Shown one piece after another: positions 9,043 through 18,951 of a stretch of 64,000 nt of DNA. The notes beneath the pieces are model-generated. The model saw only the letters and a list, made by a program, of their open reading frames with translations, made no database searches and was not told the origin of the DNA. Numbering within the stretch: position 1 is the first letter of the stretch; every line of letters starts with the position of its first letter. Origin of the DNA: Acidobacteriota bacterium (lineage in GTDB: Bacteria; Acidobacteriota; Blastocatellia; Pyrinomonadales; Pyrinomonadaceae); contig JAHBSL010000001.1 of the NCBI GenBank assembly GCA_019639135.1, forward strand, positions 248,001 to 312,000. Direction: 5' to 3'. Made by a program: the position numbers and the translations under genes.

Positions 9043-10182
9043 TTACTTAATGTGAATTCTAGGCACTCGTTGTCCGATTCCGCATGTGATCTCGTACGAG
9101 ATAGAGCCGGAAATCCCGGCAAGATCTGCGGCCTTTATCGCCTCATCGCCCGAAGTGCCAATCAAAACAACATCCTCGCCCGGTGATATATCGGGAATCT
9201 TGCTTGCATCTACAGTGATCCAGTCCATCGAGATACGACCGAGGACCGGACACCGCACACCGCGGATCAGCACATCGGCCCGGCCCGAGAGGCTTCGGCT
9301 GTAACCGTCATTGTAGCCAAGCGGCAAAACGGCAGCAGTTAGCTCATGTGTTGCCTTAAATGCACGGCCATAACCGATTGATTCACCTGCCTTTATTTGC
9401 TTGACCATTGCGACCTTTGTTACTAGCGAAAGAACTGGCTTAAGATCGGGGCCGGGTACCTCACGAGGAAGAACATCATCGCCGAGTCCGAACATAATGC
9501 CGCCGATTCGGACCATATTTCCTCTTGATTCCGGAAAAACAACCGCTCCCGGCGAGTTTGCCATGTCAACGATCTCCGGCTCGATGCCGGCCTTGGATAA
9601 AAGCTCAAGTGCTTCATTAAAGCGGGCTATCTGAAGCCTTGTAAAATCGGCCTGCGAGAGGTCGTCTGCCGCTGCGAAATGGGTCATCAATCCGATGATC
9701 CGTAGATTGCGGAGGCCGTTGATCTCCGACAGGAACTGCTCGACCTCGTCAAAACGCAGCCCGACGCGGCCCATTCCGGTGTCCAACTTTAAGTGAACGC
9801 GTGCCTCGACGCCGCATTTTCCGGCAGCTTCGTCCAGCCGGATGGCCGTCTCGGAAGAGAAGATCGCCGGTGTAATAAAATGCTCGAAAAAATCCCTCTC
9901 CTGTCCCGGCCAAACCGAGCCAAAACAGAGGATCGGACTCGAGATGCCGTTCTCGCGAAGTTCAAGTGCTTCTTCAAGAGTAGCTACGCCAAACCACTCA
10001 ACTCCCGCCTTTTCAAGTGTTTGCGAGCACTCGATCGCTCCGTGGCCGTAGGCGTTTGCCTTCACGACGGCCATGAATTGCGGCTCCGGGCCGATAAACT
10101 CTCGGATAGACCGGACGTTAAAGGCGAGAGCAGCGTGGTCAATAAGTGCCGCGGTGGGCCGTTTTGGGAATGATCCTGTCAT
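9043..10182 (-). CDS. alr: alanine racemase
   Basis: A 379-residue protein, the usual length. It makes D-alanine from L-alanine for peptidoglycan with a PLP cofactor. The PLP lysine is K41 in VVKANAYGHG. The second catalytic base is the Tyr of SIGYGRAF near residue 270. The C-terminal beta domain carries GRISMDWITVD. It is flanked by its own intergenic regions on both sides and is probably monocistronic. Confidence 0.95.
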   Translation of the reverse strand: MTGSFPKRPTAALIDHAALAFNVRSIREFIGPEPQFMAVVKANAYGHGAIECSQTLEKAGVEWFGVATLEEALELRENGISSPILCFGSVWPGQERDFFEHFITPAIFSSETAIRLDEAAGKCGVEARVHLKLDTGMGRVGLRFDEVEQFLSEINGLRNLRIIGLMTHFAAADDLSQADFTRLQIARFNEALELLSKAGIEPEIVDMANSPGAVVFPESRGNMVRIGGIMFGLGDDVLPREVPGPDLKPVLSLVTKVAMVKQIKAGESIGYGRAFKATHELTAAVLPLGYNDGYSRSLSGRADVLIRGVRCPVLGRISMDWITVDASKIPDISPGEDVVLIGTSGDEAIKAADLAGISGSISYEITCGIGQRVPRIHIK

Positions 10183-10255
10183 TAATGTAATAGATCAAGT
10201 AATGCGTAACACGCTATGGTTCAACAATTAGGAGGTAAATCTGAAACATCCGCTC

Positions 10256-10276
10256 AAGTGTCGTATCCCGACACTT
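10256..10276. other. inverted repeat downstream of the carboxylase gene
   Basis: AAGTGTCG and CGACACTT pair perfectly around a TATCC loop, 11 bp beyond the stop of the minus-strand carboxylase gene. On the plus strand it is followed by AATGCTTTTTC; on the minus strand there is no T-run, so a classic terminator for the carboxylase gene is uncertain. It may instead protect the mRNA 3' end or bind a regulator. Confidence 0.45.
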
Positions 10277-10286
10277 AATGCTTTTT

Positions 10287-11849
10287 CTAAAGCGGAATGT
10301 TGCCGTGCTTCTTCGGCGGATTGCTGTCCCGCTTGTTTCTGGTGAGTTCGAGAGCCCGAATTAGCTTCGGCCGCGTGTATGCCGGTTCGATCACCTCGTC
10401 AACAAAGCCCCGTTCGGCCGCCACGTAAGGATTCGCGAGCTTATTTTGGAACTCGGCGATCTTCTCCTGCCTTGCGGCCTCGGCGTTTTCAGCTTCTGCC
10501 AGCTCCTTTCGATAGAGAATTCCGACAGCCCCTTCCGCTCCCATAACGGCTATTTCGGCGGTCGGATAGGCAAAGTTGACGTCCGTCCGAATATGCTTTG
10601 AGGCCATAACGCAATATGCACCGCCATAGGCCTTTCGAGTGATGACCGTTATCTTCGGCACGGTCGCTTCGGCGAATGCATAAAGCAGCTTTGCCCCGTG
10701 GCGGATGATGCCGTGGTGTTCCTGATCAACGCCCGGAAGAAAGCCGGGCACGTCCTCAAAGGTGATCAAGGGAATATTAAAGCAATCGCAAAAGCGGACA
10801 AATCGTGCCGCCTTTACCGAAGCATCGATATCCAAAACGCCCGCCAGAAAAGCCGGTTGATTTGCCACGATCCCGACCGAGTGACCGCCTAGCCGTGCAA
10901 AACCGACGACGATGTTCTGTGCAAAAAGCTCCTGGACCTCAAAGAAATAGCCGTCGTCAACGATCCGTGTAATGATATCGCGAATGTCGTACGGCATATT
11001 CGCGTTCTCTGGAACGAGCGAATTCAACTCCTTGTCGATCCGCGTCGCCGGATCCTCGGTTGCCGCAAAGGGCGGGTCCTCCATGTTGTTTGAGGGAATG
11101 AACGAGATCAATTCGCGGGTGATGCGGAGTGCATGCTCGTCCGAATCGGCGGCGAAATGGGCAACGCCGGACTTCGAGTTATGCGTCAGAGCTCCGCCGA
11201 GTTCGTCCTTTGTCACCTCCTCGTGCGTTACGGTCTTGATCACGTCCGGCCCGGTAATGAACATATAGGACGTATCCTTGACCATCACGTTAAAGTCCGT
11301 GATCGCCGGCGAATAGACCGCTCCCCCGGCACATGGGCCAAGAATGCAGCTGATCTGCGGGACAACGCCGCTTGCCAGCGTGTTCCGCAGGAAGATGTCG
11401 GCATAGCCGCCGAGCGAGACAACGCCTTCCTGTATCCGTGCTCCGCCGCTGTCGTTGAGCCCGATGACGGGCGCTCCGGTCTTCATCGCCAGGTCCATTA
11501 TCTTGCAGATCTTTTGGGCATGTGTTTCCGAAAGCGAGCCGCCAAAGACGGTGAAGTCCTGCGCGAAGACAAACACCTGCCTTCCGTCTATCTTTCCGTG
11601 GCCGGTTACGACGCCGTCGCCCGGGAAACGCTGTTTATCAAGCCCAAAGTCGTTCGAGCGGTGAACGACGAATTTATCGAACTCTTCAAAGGTGCCCTCG
11701 TCAAGCAGAAATTCGATCCGTTCGCGTGCGGTCATTTTTCCCGCGGCACGCTGTTTCTCAAGGCGAGCCTCGCCGCCGCCGAGTTCGGCACGCTCATTCC
11801 GTTCGCGGAGGTCATCCAGTTTGTTAATCGCCCGGGTTTCTGGTTTCAT
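10287..11849 (-). CDS. acyl-CoA carboxylase beta subunit (propionyl/methylmalonyl type)
   Basis: 520 residues, the typical size of the biotin-dependent carboxyltransferase subunit (PccB/MmdA). The crotonase-like halves show [10 protein letters not shown] and [14 protein letters not shown] in the N-half and the [24 protein letters not shown] segment in the C-half. That arrangement favours propionyl-CoA over acetyl-CoA as substrate. The reaction moves carboxyl from biotin to the acyl-CoA. No biotin carboxylase or biotin carrier gene lies nearby, so the partner subunit is encoded elsewhere. It could also be the 12S part of a decarboxylase or transcarboxylase. Confidence 0.9.
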   Translation of the reverse strand: MKPETRAINKLDDLRERNERAELGGGEARLEKQRAAGKMTARERIEFLLDEGTFEEFDKFVVHRSNDFGLDKQRFPGDGVVTGHGKIDGRQVFVFAQDFTVFGGSLSETHAQKICKIMDLAMKTGAPVIGLNDSGGARIQEGVVSLGGYADIFLRNTLASGVVPQISCILGPCAGGAVYSPAITDFNVMVKDTSYMFITGPDVIKTVTHEEVTKDELGGALTHNSKSGVAHFAADSDEHALRITRELISFIPSNNMEDPPFAATEDPATRIDKELNSLVPENANMPYDIRDIITRIVDDGYFFEVQELFAQNIVVGFARLGGHSVGIVANQPAFLAGVLDIDASVKAARFVRFCDCFNIPLITFEDVPGFLPGVDQEHHGIIRHGAKLLYAFAEATVPKITVITRKAYGGAYCVMASKHIRTDVNFAYPTAEIAVMGAEGAVGILYRKELAEAENAEAARQEKIAEFQNKLANPYVAAERGFVDEVIEPAYTRPKLIRALELTRNKRDSNPPKKHGNIPL

Positions 11850-11921
11850 AGCTTTATAATTTCGAGAAAAGATATCCAGATTCTAACGTAAAACAGCACG
11901 CAACATATACCCGCCCGGCAT

Positions 11922-12725
11922 ATGCAGAGGATAACAAGCCGCGATAACGAAAAGATCAAGCACGCTCTTCGCGTCCGCGGCGGCAAGGAGCCAGGCGAGA
12001 TATTCATCGAAGGGAAGCGGTTGGCGATGGAGGCCCTCGACTCTGGTGTCAAGCTTGAGCAGGCGTTCGTCTCAAACGATTTCCTTGCTCGCGAAGGCGA
12101 GGACGAACTGAAGCTGGCGCTTGAGGGTTCCGGAATTCCGATCTTTGAGCTTCCGAATAAGCTTCTGGAATCAATTTCCGATACCGAGTCGCCGCAGGGC
12201 GTGATCCTCATCGGGAAGCGGCCAACTGCAGAACTGAGCAAAGCCTTCGTAGCGGAGATCTCCGACGGGCTTCCGGTCGTGCTGCTCCTGAGCCGTGTGA
12301 ACAATCCTGCAAATCTCGGTGCGATACTTCGAACCGCTGAGGCTTCGGGCGTTCGAACCGTCATCACTTCGGCCGGGTCGGCAGATGCGTTCTCGCCCAA
12401 GGCTCTGCGGGCATCGATGGGCTCGGCCTTTCGGCTCCGGGTTGTCGAAAAGGCCGATGAGCATGAGGTGATCACCGATGCAAGGCGGGCAGGCTTTCTA
12501 GTTTCCGGCACAAAAGCCGATGGAGCTACGGCTCATACAGCGATCGATTGGACGCAGAAGCGGCTCCTGATCTTTGGTTCAGAGGCGTCCGGCCTCTCGC
12601 CCGAACTCGAAGCGGCGCTCGACGAACACATCGCGATCGAAATGGAAAAGCCGGTCGAGAGCCTCAATCTGGCGGTCTCGGCCGGCGTTATCCTGTTCGA
12701 AGCGAGAAGGCAGGTTTACGGTTGA
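11922..12725 (+). CDS. TrmH/SpoU-family RNA methyltransferase
   Basis: A 267-residue protein with an N-terminal RNA-binding substrate domain (FIEGKRLAMEAL) and a C-terminal SPOUT knot with the three family motifs: NPANLGAILRTAEASG, LLIFGSEASGLS and IEMEKPVESLNLAVSAGVIL. It methylates a ribose 2'-OH in rRNA or tRNA using SAM. The exact site (as in RlmB, TsnR or TrmH) cannot be assigned. It overlaps the convergent phosphatase gene by 10 bp. Confidence 0.88.
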   Translation: MQRITSRDNEKIKHALRVRGGKEPGEIFIEGKRLAMEALDSGVKLEQAFVSNDFLAREGEDELKLALEGSGIPIFELPNKLLESISDTESPQGVILIGKRPTAELSKAFVAEISDGLPVVLLLSRVNNPANLGAILRTAEASGVRTVITSAGSADAFSPKALRASMGSAFRLRVVEKADEHEVITDARRAGFLVSGTKADGATAHTAIDWTQKRLLIFGSEASGLSPELEAALDEHIAIEMEKPVESLNLAVSAGVILFEARRQVYG

Positions 12726-14374
12726 GCGTTGGTGTTTGCCGCGTTCACATTCGAGGCAGCCGGTGCAGGCCGTGATTCCTCCAGCTCCTTTTTCAGAGCT
12801 TCGGTTGCCGGACCGCTTGAGATTATCGCACTTGCGAGTGCCACTTCCGCTGCAATTGTTGCCCGATCCTTTTCGTCTGCCTCGCCGAGTTTATCCTTTG
12901 CCATTCGGAACTGTCGTTGAGCTTCGAAATACTTTCCGTCCAAAAGCAATGCCCGACCCAACAGATAATGGTCCGCGGCATCCTGCGGAGTGGCGGAGTT
13001 CTTTTCCAAATAGCCTTTCGGATCGGCATCAACAAGCCTTCGGGCTTCCTCGAGTGACGAAACCTGCACATCGGCCGAGGGCTGAACGAGCGGCGGCGGA
13101 GCCTGCTGGACGATCGGGTTATTTACGTTCCAGAAATAATAGCCCGCGATGCCGATTATCGCGCCGAGCACGAGCCATACGAAGGTTGAGAGCATCCGCG
13201 AGACGATCCCGTGACCGGACCGCGGCGATTCTACCTCGGCGTCGCCGTTGGCTCCAAACATTTTGAATTCGTCTCTCGCCGGCTCCTGCTTCGCGGGTTC
13301 GGCCGGAACAACGAAACCTGAGGAAGTATATTCAGAGCTCGTGGTCTCGATCGTTCTGCCCTCATCATCGAGTGCTCCCAGAAATTCGTCGTCGTTCGCC
13401 TTGACGGCGATTTCTTCTTCTTCGATCTCGCGGCGAAGATCGTCGAGCCCATCGCTTCGCGGATCGGCAAGAGCGCCGGAGGCCGTTTCTTCAGCTACGG
13501 GGGCGTCAAAGGGCGAGCGGGCGGTAGCGATCGTTTCCTCTTCGGCCAGGTCCTGGGCGGCAGGGAATTCAGGCGGGCTTGCAACCGACGTTGCCGCTAG
13601 CTGATCGCTTAGGTTCGACGCGACCGTCGGGAGTATTTTCACAACAACGGCGGTCAGGTTATCCTCAGCGCCCCGATCGTAGCAGATCTCCTTCATCTGC
13701 GTGACGAGCATCTCCGGGGCCATACCCGTCGTCATCAGGTGTTCGATTTCCGGGTCTTCGATGTGCCGTGTGATGCCGTCCGAACAAAGCAGGAAGCTCG
13801 TTCCGGGATCGACCATTATCGTCTTAAGCTCAACGGCCACGGTAGCTTCCGCCCCGAGTGCGCGGCTGATTACGTTCTTGCTCGGGTGATTTGCGGCCTG
13901 TTCGGGCGTCATCCGGCCCGCTCGGACCTCTTCTTCGACTAGAGAATGGTCGTTCGTCTCGCGGTGCAGCACTCCTTCGGGATCGACGCGGTAAACGCGC
14001 GAATCGCCGACGTGAGCGATGGTAACAATATTGCCGGATATGTGTATCGCGGCGATGGTCGTTGCCATCGTTGAAAGCTGCGGGAGTTCGGTGGACATCC
14101 GGTAGATCGCCTCATTTGCTCGCTCGAGTGCGACCTGCATTATGTCCTCGGGATCGACCGAATCACCGTAGTGGGTAAAGGCCTCGCCGAGTATTTCGAC
14201 CGCCATCTGCGAGGCGACATCGCCCGCCTGAGCTCCTCCAACGCCGTCGGCTACGGCATAAAGCCCGGCTGTGTCGATCGCGATGAACGAATCTTCGTTC
14301 TCGGGCCGCTTTTCGCTCAATCCCCGATCACTCACCGTTGCTGAGATCACCGCAAAATTGTTGTCCATAGTCAT
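12716..14374 (-). CDS. PP2C-family Ser/Thr phosphatase, membrane-anchored (PstP-like)
   Basis: A 552-residue protein. The PP2C domain occupies about 8-245 with the metal-binding motifs RPENEDSF, VADGVGG, HVGDSRVYRV, LLCSDGITRHI and DRGAEDNLTAVVV. A long acidic linker follows, then one membrane helix (about 395-415, FVWLVLGAIIGIAGYYFW) and an external helical region resembling TPR. Mycobacterial PstP has the same cytoplasmic-phosphatase, membrane-helix, outer-domain plan. It follows the SEDS, PBP and FHA genes and would reverse the phosphorylation read by the FHA proteins, acting on cell-wall synthesis. There are two possible ATGs (14374 and 14368). Confidence 0.92.
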   Translation of the reverse strand: MTMDNNFAVISATVSDRGLSEKRPENEDSFIAIDTAGLYAVADGVGGAQAGDVASQMAVEILGEAFTHYGDSVDPEDIMQVALERANEAIYRMSTELPQLSTMATTIAAIHISGNIVTIAHVGDSRVYRVDPEGVLHRETNDHSLVEEEVRAGRMTPEQAANHPSKNVISRALGAEATVAVELKTIMVDPGTSFLLCSDGITRHIEDPEIEHLMTTGMAPEMLVTQMKEICYDRGAEDNLTAVVVKILPTVASNLSDQLAATSVASPPEFPAAQDLAEEETIATARSPFDAPVAEETASGALADPRSDGLDDLRREIEEEEIAVKANDDEFLGALDDEGRTIETTSSEYTSSGFVVPAEPAKQEPARDEFKMFGANGDAEVESPRSGHGIVSRMLSTFVWLVLGAIIGIAGYYFWNVNNPIVQQAPPPLVQPSADVQVSSLEEARRLVDADPKGYLEKNSATPQDAADHYLLGRALLLDGKYFEAQRQFRMAKDKLGEADEKDRATIAAEVALASAIISSGPATEALKKELEESRPAPAASNVNAANTNAQP

Positions 14375-14435
14375 TGTCCCGGCTGGCAGCCAGTAAAGCG
14401 AAGAGAATGTATATCAACAGTTTAGCTGCTATTTC

Positions 14436-16109
14436 CTAAGGCAGCAGTTTAATGTCGTCCGGCCTTCGGTCAAGAGCATTTCGGTGCGAGAACGCCATCA
14501 GCATTCCGAGCATAACAAAGCTGGTTATCAACGAAAAACCGCCGTGGCTGACGAAGGGCAACGTAATGCCGGTCATTGGCAGGGCACGTGTGATGCCGCC
14601 GATATTGACCAATGCCTGAAACCCGATAAAGGCGGTCAGCCCGATCGAGCACAGCTTGCTGAACATATCTCTTGAATCTAAAGCAGTTCTGACCCCGGCG
14701 CTGACCAGAACAAGTAACGCCAAGGTTAACAACAAACCCCCGAAAAGTCCAAGTTCTTCTGCTAGTGCGGCAAAGATATAATCCGAGTCGGCGACCGGTA
14801 TCAATTCGGGATATCCGAGGCCCAGCCCGCGGCCGGTCGTGCCGCCCGAAGCGAGGCCAAATGTGGCCTGAGCCGGCTGGAATGCAAGCACGTCAAACCA
14901 CGCGTCAACGTTGATCGAACGCTGCAGGTCCGGGTCCTGTTCGAGCAACTGCGGAAGGTTCGGGTCCTTTTCCACCAGCTTCTTGTAGTAGGTGTCGTAG
15001 TCCGACTTCCACCACGAGGTCTCCGGGGTCGGCGGATTGAAGCCATCGAGCCAAAGATGAAACCGTTGCTGAATGCGGTCCGGAAGCACGGATTTCACCG
15101 GGGCCGCAACCGTCGGCAGGAGCGGAATTCGCTCCTGGGTCGAAAGCGGCAGTGCTCCGACGATCAGAATACTGACGACCAGAAGCACCGTGCCGACAAA
15201 TACCGAACGCTGTGTGAACCTTCGGACGGCGATCAGGTAAAGCGTTGCATAGACGGCCGAAAAGACCATCATCTGCCCAAAATCCTTAAGCAAAAAGAAC
15301 GGCACAAAGGGAAGTGCCGCCATAAAGACAAGCGGGACTACGTCCTTAGCCCGCGGCAGTCCCCAGTAGGTTCGGGCAAGATTCTTGTAAAGCACAGCGA
15401 GTATGGCCGCAAAGCCGATCAGGAACGGTATCTTTGCCGGTTCCCATGGCGTCATGTTGCCGATCGATTTGCCTGCGCGCGAGGTGACCGCGGCAACGAT
15501 CAAAGGCCCGAGCGTAAGCAGTACGATTAGAAAGCCGTTGTTTTGAAGGAATTCGAGCACCTTCTCGTTTCTAAGCAAAAGTATTGCCGCGATCAGTCCA
15601 AATAACCCCAGCAGCGGGTTGATCGTCTTTCCAGAGAAAAGCACGGCGGTCAGAGTTTCTTCCGAGGGCCGCGGAGTCTCCGTTGAGAGGTCAACGGGCG
15701 AGGGCGGCGTCGCCGGAAGTCCCATTATCTGCTTCTTTTCGGCACTGTAGTTCTCTTGAATATAGTGCATTTGCAGCGTCCGGATCTTCGCCTCGCGGGC
15801 CGCCGCACGGTCCTGCCGCGAGATGTACTCGGGGTCGCTGAAAAGCCGGTACTGGACGGTAAGGCCGATCGAGAAAAGCAGTACGGCCGAGGTGTATATC
15901 GTCCAGTTTCCGCTGAATTTGAAGGCGTGCTTCAGAACGATCGGAAGCAAAGCAAGTATGGCCAGAAGCCCGATGTTGCGGACTCCGGAGTAAAACGAGG
16001 TCTCGTAGCCGCGGATCAGCCCGCCGTAGTAGATCGAGTAATGCGATATGACCGTGATCGCGACGATCAGCAGCAAAATGAAAACGTGTGACGATGTCCT
16101 GTTCTTCAT
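14436..16109 (-). CDS. SEDS glycosyltransferase (RodA/FtsW family)
   Basis: A 557-residue, polytopic peptidoglycan polymerase. The C-terminal SEDS signature is clear: TGRGLGLGYPELIPVADSDYIFAALAEELG-type loop (about 420-460), then TGITLPFVSHGGFSLITSF. It is longer than E. coli RodA (about 370) because of an extra N-terminal helix pair with a polar segment (about 95-150) and a large extracytoplasmic loop near 330-410. Its start overlaps the PBP stop by 4 bp (ATGA). That coupling fits a SEDS-bPBP pair, but whether it serves elongation or division cannot be told. Confidence 0.92.
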   Translation of the reverse strand: MKNRTSSHVFILLLIVAITVISHYSIYYGGLIRGYETSFYSGVRNIGLLAILALLPIVLKHAFKFSGNWTIYTSAVLLFSIGLTVQYRLFSDPEYISRQDRAAAREAKIRTLQMHYIQENYSAEKKQIMGLPATPPSPVDLSTETPRPSEETLTAVLFSGKTINPLLGLFGLIAAILLLRNEKVLEFLQNNGFLIVLLTLGPLIVAAVTSRAGKSIGNMTPWEPAKIPFLIGFAAILAVLYKNLARTYWGLPRAKDVVPLVFMAALPFVPFFLLKDFGQMMVFSAVYATLYLIAVRRFTQRSVFVGTVLLVVSILIVGALPLSTQERIPLLPTVAAPVKSVLPDRIQQRFHLWLDGFNPPTPETSWWKSDYDTYYKKLVEKDPNLPQLLEQDPDLQRSINVDAWFDVLAFQPAQATFGLASGGTTGRGLGLGYPELIPVADSDYIFAALAEELGLFGGLLLTLALLVLVSAGVRTALDSRDMFSKLCSIGLTAFIGFQALVNIGGITRALPMTGITLPFVSHGGFSLITSFVMLGMLMAFSHRNALDRRPDDIKLLP

Positions 16110-18028
16110 TGCTGCCTCCTTCGCGTGGCCGGTGTTCTTGCGGGCGGTTTTGCCGGAGCCTTTGGCTTGTATTGGTCGCCGAGCTTTCCGCGGTCGCGAG
16201 CTTTGAGGATCACGTTTGCTGCGATCGGGGCAGCGGTCCGCGAGCCGTACCCGCCGCCTTCAACAACGACCGCGATCGCAAGCGTCGGACGTTCGAGCGG
16301 GGCGATGCTGATGAACCAGCTATCCGAACGTGTGTAAGTTGCCGGCACCTCATATTCCTCAAGCTCGCCGGCAGCGTTGCGACGCTGCTTCTTTATCGTC
16401 CGCAGCTTCCCCGTCTTTTCGTCGTAGAGCGGTGTTTCTTTTTCAGCGGTGCCGGTCTTTCCGCCGGTACGAATGCCAGTCCCGGCGAGCTTTGAGGAAA
16501 TGACCGTTCCGGTACCGCCCGGCTCTTCCGTCACGGTCGCCATTATCTGGCGGAGTGCGGCAGCTTGCTGCGGGGAAACGACCTGCGAAAAAGCTTCGGG
16601 CTGGCGGTCGTATTCGATCCGCGGCTTCATCAGCTTGCCTTCCATGTTTCCGGCAACGGCTGCGATCATTGCCATCTGGAGCGGCGTCATCTGGCCCGCG
16701 TAGCCTTGTCCGATGCCCTCAAGCCCGATATCGAATGCCGATATCTCTTTGCCGGTAACGATGGTCGAGCGAATCGGTGCGATGGCGTTCGCGATCGCAG
16801 AATTGCTCGTGTTGAAGACCGCAGGGAAGAACTTCGGAACGAGCGCTTGCTGCGGTGTTTCGACCGGTTCGATGCCGACAGCCCGGGCCGTCTCGGCTAT
16901 CTGTTCGCGGCCGAGCGAGATGGCAAGCTGGGCGAAGTATTGGTTGCTTGAGACCTTGAATGCCGTGACGATGTCCTTTTCCTGGCAGCCGCCCGCACAG
17001 GCACCACTGACGTTCATTCCACTACGGCTTTGGCTCGCATCAACGATCGGAAGCGAGCCGCGGGTCGGCCGAAAGCCGTCTGCATAGCTGGTAAAGATCG
17101 AATTCTGCTTTCCGGCACGGAACGCCGAGATCACGGTAAACAACTTAAAGGTCGAACCCGGAACGTAGAATTCGCGGGTTGCACGGTTGAGCAGCGGCTT
17201 GTTGCGCTTGTCGCCTTCGAGCTTTAGAAATGTCTCGAGGTCTTGCGTTTCCGCGAGGCTGTATGAAGGATTCGAATACATCGCGAGGATGTCGCCATTC
17301 TGCGGATTCAGCACGACGATCGCGCCGTTGCGTCCGTCAAGCTGGCGGGCGATGAACTCCTGCAGCTCGCGGTCGATCGTCAGCCGGACGTCCTTGTTCT
17401 CGTCCTCTTTGACCTTGATCTTAGTGAAGACCTCGAACGATTCAGGCATCGGGTCAACGGTTCGCTGATAGATCGTGCGTTCAAGCCCAGGAGTGCCGCG
17501 CTCTGTGCCGAGCAAATGGGCCATTTCGCGTTCGAGCGAAAACGCGCGGCGGATCTCGCCATTCGGTCCGGTCTTGTAATAGGCGAGAGCGTTCGAGAGT
17601 TCGCCGGTGCGGTCGAACATCCAGCCGCGGAGGTTCGCTGCCGACGTGCGGCGATTTCGAAGATCTTTGTAGGCGAGAGCCTGATATTGCTCGTTTGCAT
17701 CGCCCGCAAAATAGGTCCAATAGACCTGGAAGCCAAAGACCGAAAAGGCGAGAACAACAAAGACCACCTGCCAAACACGGATGCTCCGGTTCGCGATCGT
17801 CGTCGTCAACCGGCGGACGACCTCACGCGGCAATCCGATCTCAAAGGGAAGCTCGCGGCTGCGGAAATGATCAATGAACGTCAGGACAAGAAAGCCGATC
17901 AAAACGCCGACGCCGACGATGTAGAGAAGTGTCAGCCCCGCGGGCGTGCGCTCGATAACCTGCGAGCCGAAGAGCGACTCCCACGAGAGAGAACCGAGGT
18001 CGAATTGGAGAAGGAATAGCACGAACAT
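16106..18028 (-). CDS. class B penicillin-binding protein (PbpA/PBP2-like transpeptidase)
   Basis: A 640-residue peptidoglycan transpeptidase. It has two N-terminal hydrophobic helices (about 31-51 and 84-104), one more than usual. The pedestal motif RGWMFDRTGELSNALA follows near 134. The catalytic triads are S292-TFK, S360-S-N and K524-TG. The C-terminus is a basic Pro/Lys/Arg-rich tail. An odd Cys pair (SGACAGGC, about 341-348) lies in an insertion before the SSN box and could be a disulfide. It is coupled to the SEDS gene and lies 20 bp behind the FHA gene. Confidence 0.93.
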   Translation of the reverse strand: MFVLFLLQFDLGSLSWESLFGSQVIERTPAGLTLLYIVGVGVLIGFLVLTFIDHFRSRELPFEIGLPREVVRRLTTTIANRSIRVWQVVFVVLAFSVFGFQVYWTYFAGDANEQYQALAYKDLRNRRTSAANLRGWMFDRTGELSNALAYYKTGPNGEIRRAFSLEREMAHLLGTERGTPGLERTIYQRTVDPMPESFEVFTKIKVKEDENKDVRLTIDRELQEFIARQLDGRNGAIVVLNPQNGDILAMYSNPSYSLAETQDLETFLKLEGDKRNKPLLNRATREFYVPGSTFKLFTVISAFRAGKQNSIFTSYADGFRPTRGSLPIVDASQSRSGMNVSGACAGGCQEKDIVTAFKVSSNQYFAQLAISLGREQIAETARAVGIEPVETPQQALVPKFFPAVFNTSNSAIANAIAPIRSTIVTGKEISAFDIGLEGIGQGYAGQMTPLQMAMIAAVAGNMEGKLMKPRIEYDRQPEAFSQVVSPQQAAALRQIMATVTEEPGGTGTVISSKLAGTGIRTGGKTGTAEKETPLYDEKTGKLRTIKKQRRNAAGELEEYEVPATYTRSDSWFISIAPLERPTLAIAVVVEGGGYGSRTAAPIAANVILKARDRGKLGDQYKPKAPAKPPARTPATRRRQQ

Positions 18029-18048
18029 CTTAAGCCAAATTCAGGTTC

Positions 18049-18951
18049 TTAGGTTTTCTGTTCAACGCCTGTATCGAGACTGAAAGCTTCGGTAACGGCC
18101 GGTGCTTCGCTTGCGGACGGCTTGATCTCCGCCGGCCGTTCGAGCAGGGAAACCGCAGCTTTTACCGAACCAAAACCAAGTTCATCGCCTGGTTTTAAGG
18201 GCGTTGCCTTTCCGTACGAAATACGCGTGCCGTTGACGAAAGTTCCGTTGGTCGAGCCCGTATCGGCGATCGAGAGATTCATCTCGCCGTCACAAACGAG
18301 CGATGCGTGAAACTTCGAAACGCTCGTGTGTCCGAGAGCGATGTCGTTCTCGCCGGTGCGGCCGATCGAGAGACGCGATCCTGGCGAAACGGTGGCCCGC
18401 TTTGTTGACGTCACACCTTCGATCGCGAAGGTCATTACGAGCGTCGCTGCCCGTGGCGGGCCTTCGGGAAGTTCGCTATCGACTTTTACCGAAGCAGCCG
18501 AGTCGGCTGCGACTATCGTCGCTGCACGCTCCTCGTCGTTGGCATCGTGCTCTTCAAAACTTACGACCAACCGGACGCCCGATGTGAAATAATCCGGCCG
18601 GACCTTGACCGATAGTGGAGCAGTTGTGCAATAGTGTCGGTCGTTTATATGGTCAACGGCGGCGATCATCAGCTCATCTGTAAGTTTTTTGATTGATTCC
18701 TCCGAATCGGTAGAGAACTTGTCCCACTGCATTCTAAGCTCGATAAAATGCGGAACAAGCCGCCGGCTGCCAGTGCCTTCGGTTGCATTTTCGTCAAGCA
18801 GGCTACGAAGCCGGTCGGCCAATTCGCTCGTTGCCAGCGAACTCGAGGGTCGCCAGCCTCGCCCTGTCAATTTATCGACAATGCTTCCGGAGCGAATCAA
18901 TACGCCTTGTATAAGCGCCTCAATTCCTTTTGTTTTGGCCGATTCTGGCAT
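18049..18951 (-). CDS. DUF3662/FHA-domain protein (FhaA-like)
   Basis: A 300-residue cytoplasmic protein. An N-terminal DUF3662-like helical domain (about 1-140) is joined by a linker to a C-terminal FHA domain (about 195-280) with LSIGRTGENDI, SKFHA and GSTNGTFVNG. The same two-domain order occurs in mycobacterial FhaA, which binds phosphorylated proteins that control the lipid II flippase. It is first in the FHA-PBP-SEDS-PP2C operon, which supports a role in wall-synthesis signalling. The promoter should lie in the 210-bp divergent region shared with the pilin operon. Confidence 0.87.
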   Translation of the reverse strand: MPESAKTKGIEALIQGVLIRSGSIVDKLTGRGWRPSSSLATSELADRLRSLLDENATEGTGSRRLVPHFIELRMQWDKFSTDSEESIKKLTDELMIAAVDHINDRHYCTTAPLSVKVRPDYFTSGVRLVVSFEEHDANDEERAATIVAADSAASVKVDSELPEGPPRAATLVMTFAIEGVTSTKRATVSPGSRLSIGRTGENDIALGHTSVSKFHASLVCDGEMNLSIADTGSTNGTFVNGTRISYGKATPLKPGDELGFGSVKAAVSLLERPAEIKPSASEAPAVTEAFSLDTGVEQKT

